In this document: piece after piece, positions 62,567 through 64,000 of the stretch | How the letters are laid out: each line of letters begins with the position of its first letter | How positions within the stretch are numbered: position 1 is the first letter of the stretch | DNA from: Planctomycetota bacterium | GTDB lineage: Bacteria; Planctomycetota; OFTM77 | Assembly: GCA_029260795.1 (NCBI GenBank) | Contig: JAJDCO010000089.1 | Location: 1 to 64,000, forward strand | Reading direction: 5' to 3' | DNA: 64,000 bases | Made by a program: the position numbers and the translations under genes | The notes under the pieces: model-generated | The model's database searches: none | Seen by the model: the letters and a program-made list of their open reading frames with translations, nothing else | Told to the model about the DNA's origin: nothing

Positions 62567-64000
62567 TCAACGCCGAGACGTCGTTTGGGACCGAGACCGT
62601 TCGCGAATAGCCTGCGTCGCCTGCTTGCAGAGACTGCTGAAGGCAACCGGCTTCTCGGTACGCTTCGAGCGTCCCTGCGCATCGACAGTCATCGCGATCT
62701 CGTTGTAGGACGACGGGTCCATCTCGAGCTTCGAGAGAACCTCGAGAGCGCTCTCGTCGCCGACTTGATTCAGTACCCGAATGCCGATGATCTTGTGAAT
62801 CCAGAAGACCCTCTCAGGTCGACCACCTCCGCTGGCGAGGAGCAGCTCGAGATTCCTCACGACGTCGGGAGCCACCGAGGCACCGTATCCGAGCAGGGCG
62901 TTCTCGTAGGTGTGAATCTCGCCCCAGTCGAACTCGCTCTTGCGGGCCAAGTATCGAAAGATCGAGTCCGTGAGCTCCGACCGCGTCAGGCGACGCTGCA
63001 GCGCCTGGGCGCACAGCTCGGCCACCGGTCGACTGTGACTCGAAAGCGCTCGCATGAAGCAGAAGTCCACTCGCTCGCTGCGACCGGCCGCGGCGAGAGC
63101 GATGAGCCCTTCGGCCAGAAAGTCGCTCTGGCGGTGAGCTCGACCGATCACTCGGTAGGCGTCGAGGAGCTTTGCGTGCTTCTGCGGATCGGGCGAGTGC
63201 GGCAGCGGGCCCAGGTCGACACGGAGCTTCTCGGCAGTCCAAAGATCGAGGCTTCCCTCTTCATAGGCCGTCAGGCGCCGCTCGAGATTGAGCACGAGTG
63301 CCTCGGGATCCAGGAGGCTGAGTGAGTGACTCGCCAAGGAAAAGGCGGCACGAGAGCTGCTCGGCAAGTACGCGGCAATCAGAGGGATTGCTGGGCTTCC
63401 CAGCGCGGTCAGGGCACCTTCCGCGTGTTCGTTCCTGGAGGTGGCCACGAATCGAGCGCCTCCGGTCGGCGCGTCGTTTCGCAACCGCGTCAGAGCGATG
63501 AGTTCATCCTGATCGAGAGTCGGCTCCTCGGGGGCAGCTTCCTCGAAGATCGCGGGGACGTCCTCGGTCGCAAAGCCGGCACCCACTGCGCACACGAAGA
63601 CCCGAGTCGAGAGAGTGTCTTGGTCGTGCCTGCCCAACGCGGTCGATCGCAAGAGCCCGATCGACTCACGAGCGAGGGGCTGCCCCCAAGCTCGAACCGT
63701 GAGGTCGCAGGCGATGGAGTGATACTCCTTCGACAAGCGCAGAACGCTCTCGGCGAACGCCTTCGCGTCGGAATGGTGTCTCCCATCTTCGATCGATTCT
63801 CGTCCCAGCAAGGAGGCCGAGCCTCCCCCAGGATCCTCGAGATCCGAGAATCGGCAGAAGAGCTTCCAGGAGACGTCTCGAAGCTCCGGTCCCAGCTCGC
63901 CGTCGCCCAGAAAGCGGGCCACGATCAGATCGATGAGCTGAGTGTTCTCATCGGCCTGCTCGACGGTACGCACGAAGAGGTCTCGTTGATCGGTCCAAGC
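62567..64000 (-). CDS. hypothetical HEAT-like repeat protein, cut by the window edge
   Basis: The frame is open to the last base of the window, so the true start is probably beyond it; GTG 63973 is the first possible start inside. At least 468 residues, rich in Leu/Ala helices of 30-40 residue period (FVATSRNEHAEGALTALGSP, AAYLPSSSRAAFSLASHSLS, LLASGGGRPERVFWIHKIIG, ESALEVLSKLEMDPSS), which suggests a HEAT/armadillo-like solenoid. Intact hydrophobic registers and a normal stop argue that it is functional. No family or enzyme motif was recognised. No signal peptide is visible in the part seen. Confidence 0.65.
   Translation of the reverse strand, partial: AWTDQRDLFVRTVEQADENTQLIDLIVARFLGDGELGPELRDVSWKLFCRFSDLEDPGGGSASLLGRESIEDGRHHSDAKAFAESVLRLSKEYHSIACDLTVRAWGQPLARESIGLLRSTALGRHDQDTLSTRVFVCAVGAGFATEDVPAIFEEAAPEEPTLDQDELIALTRLRNDAPTGGARFVATSRNEHAEGALTALGSPAIPLIAAYLPSSSRAAFSLASHSLSLLDPEALVLNLERRLTAYEEGSLDLWTAEKLRVDLGPLPHSPDPQKHAKLLDAYRVIGRAHRQSDFLAEGLIALAAAGRSERVDFCFMRALSSHSRPVAELCAQALQRRLTRSELTDSIFRYLARKSEFDWGEIHTYENALLGYGASVAPDVVRNLELLLASGGGRPERVFWIHKIIGIRVLNQVGDESALEVLSKLEMDPSSYNEIAMTVDAQGRSKRTEKPVAFSSLCKQATQAIRERSRSQTTSRR

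Overview
This 64-kb window is GC-rich (roughly two thirds G+C by eye) chromosomal DNA from a Gram-negative bacterium, most likely a Planctomycetota or close PVC relative. The lineage call is inference. It rests on a 1,636-residue secreted protein of PVC-type layout (SGNH hydrolase, propeller dehydrogenase, HEAT, PA14, cupredoxin, cytochrome c), on many secreted beta-propeller and beta-helix proteins, on remnants of Ser/Thr kinases, CHAT-domain and WD40 proteins and a sigma factor fused to an envelope region, and on a dispersed hairpin repeat of the kind often seen in planctomycete genomes. No rRNA, tRNA, CRISPR array, transposase or phage gene was found.

Layout. 88-3564: an oxidative pentose operon (sugar dehydrogenase, lactonase, L-arabinonate/D-xylonate-type dehydratase). 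3565-12830: secreted propeller protein, SDR, MsrA with a lipoprotein leader, a membrane-anchored metal-binding protein interrupted by an in-frame UGA (selenoprotein candidate), homocysteine methyltransferase, then decayed sigma-factor and CHAT genes among repeats. 13073-16875: secreted FG-GAP and beta-helix proteins flanking a small monooxygenase. 16946-21325: a compact signalling locus with an FHA-linked class III nucleotidyl cyclase divergent from two enzymes that each carry a cyclic-nucleotide-binding domain (a methyltransferase and a patatin phospholipase). 21628-30277: lipoprotein, two beta-helix gene fragments, RecQ, C45-type hydrolase, aldehyde dehydrogenase, quinone-type oxidoreductase. 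30393-32654: SPFH / ribbon-helix-helix / membrane-protein operon with a palindrome at its promoter. 33242-38277: Asp-box secreted protein, a 59-residue protein, a graveyard of kinase fragments and repeats, and a secreted gingipain-like protease. 40527-43961: a sigma-54 activator divergent from an AhpD-like protein and a secreted epoxide-hydrolase-like enzyme, with a -24/-12 promoter and upstream repeats visible. 45640-50432: complete threonine operon thrA-thrB-thrC. 50957-64000: secreted alpha/alpha-toroid protein, acetylxylan-type esterase, the giant redox protein, Cys-rich and coiled-coil secreted proteins, a membrane protein and a HEAT-like protein cut by the window edge.

Themes. Core metabolism (pentose oxidation, threonine, methionine-related enzymes) is intact, while large paralogous families (kinases, CHAT, WD40, sigma fusions, beta-helix proteins) leave frameshifted or truncated pieces that lie beside palindromic repeats. 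The observations most worth follow-up are the UGA-containing HMA protein, the cyclase/CNB lipid-enzyme locus, and the sigma-54 locus.
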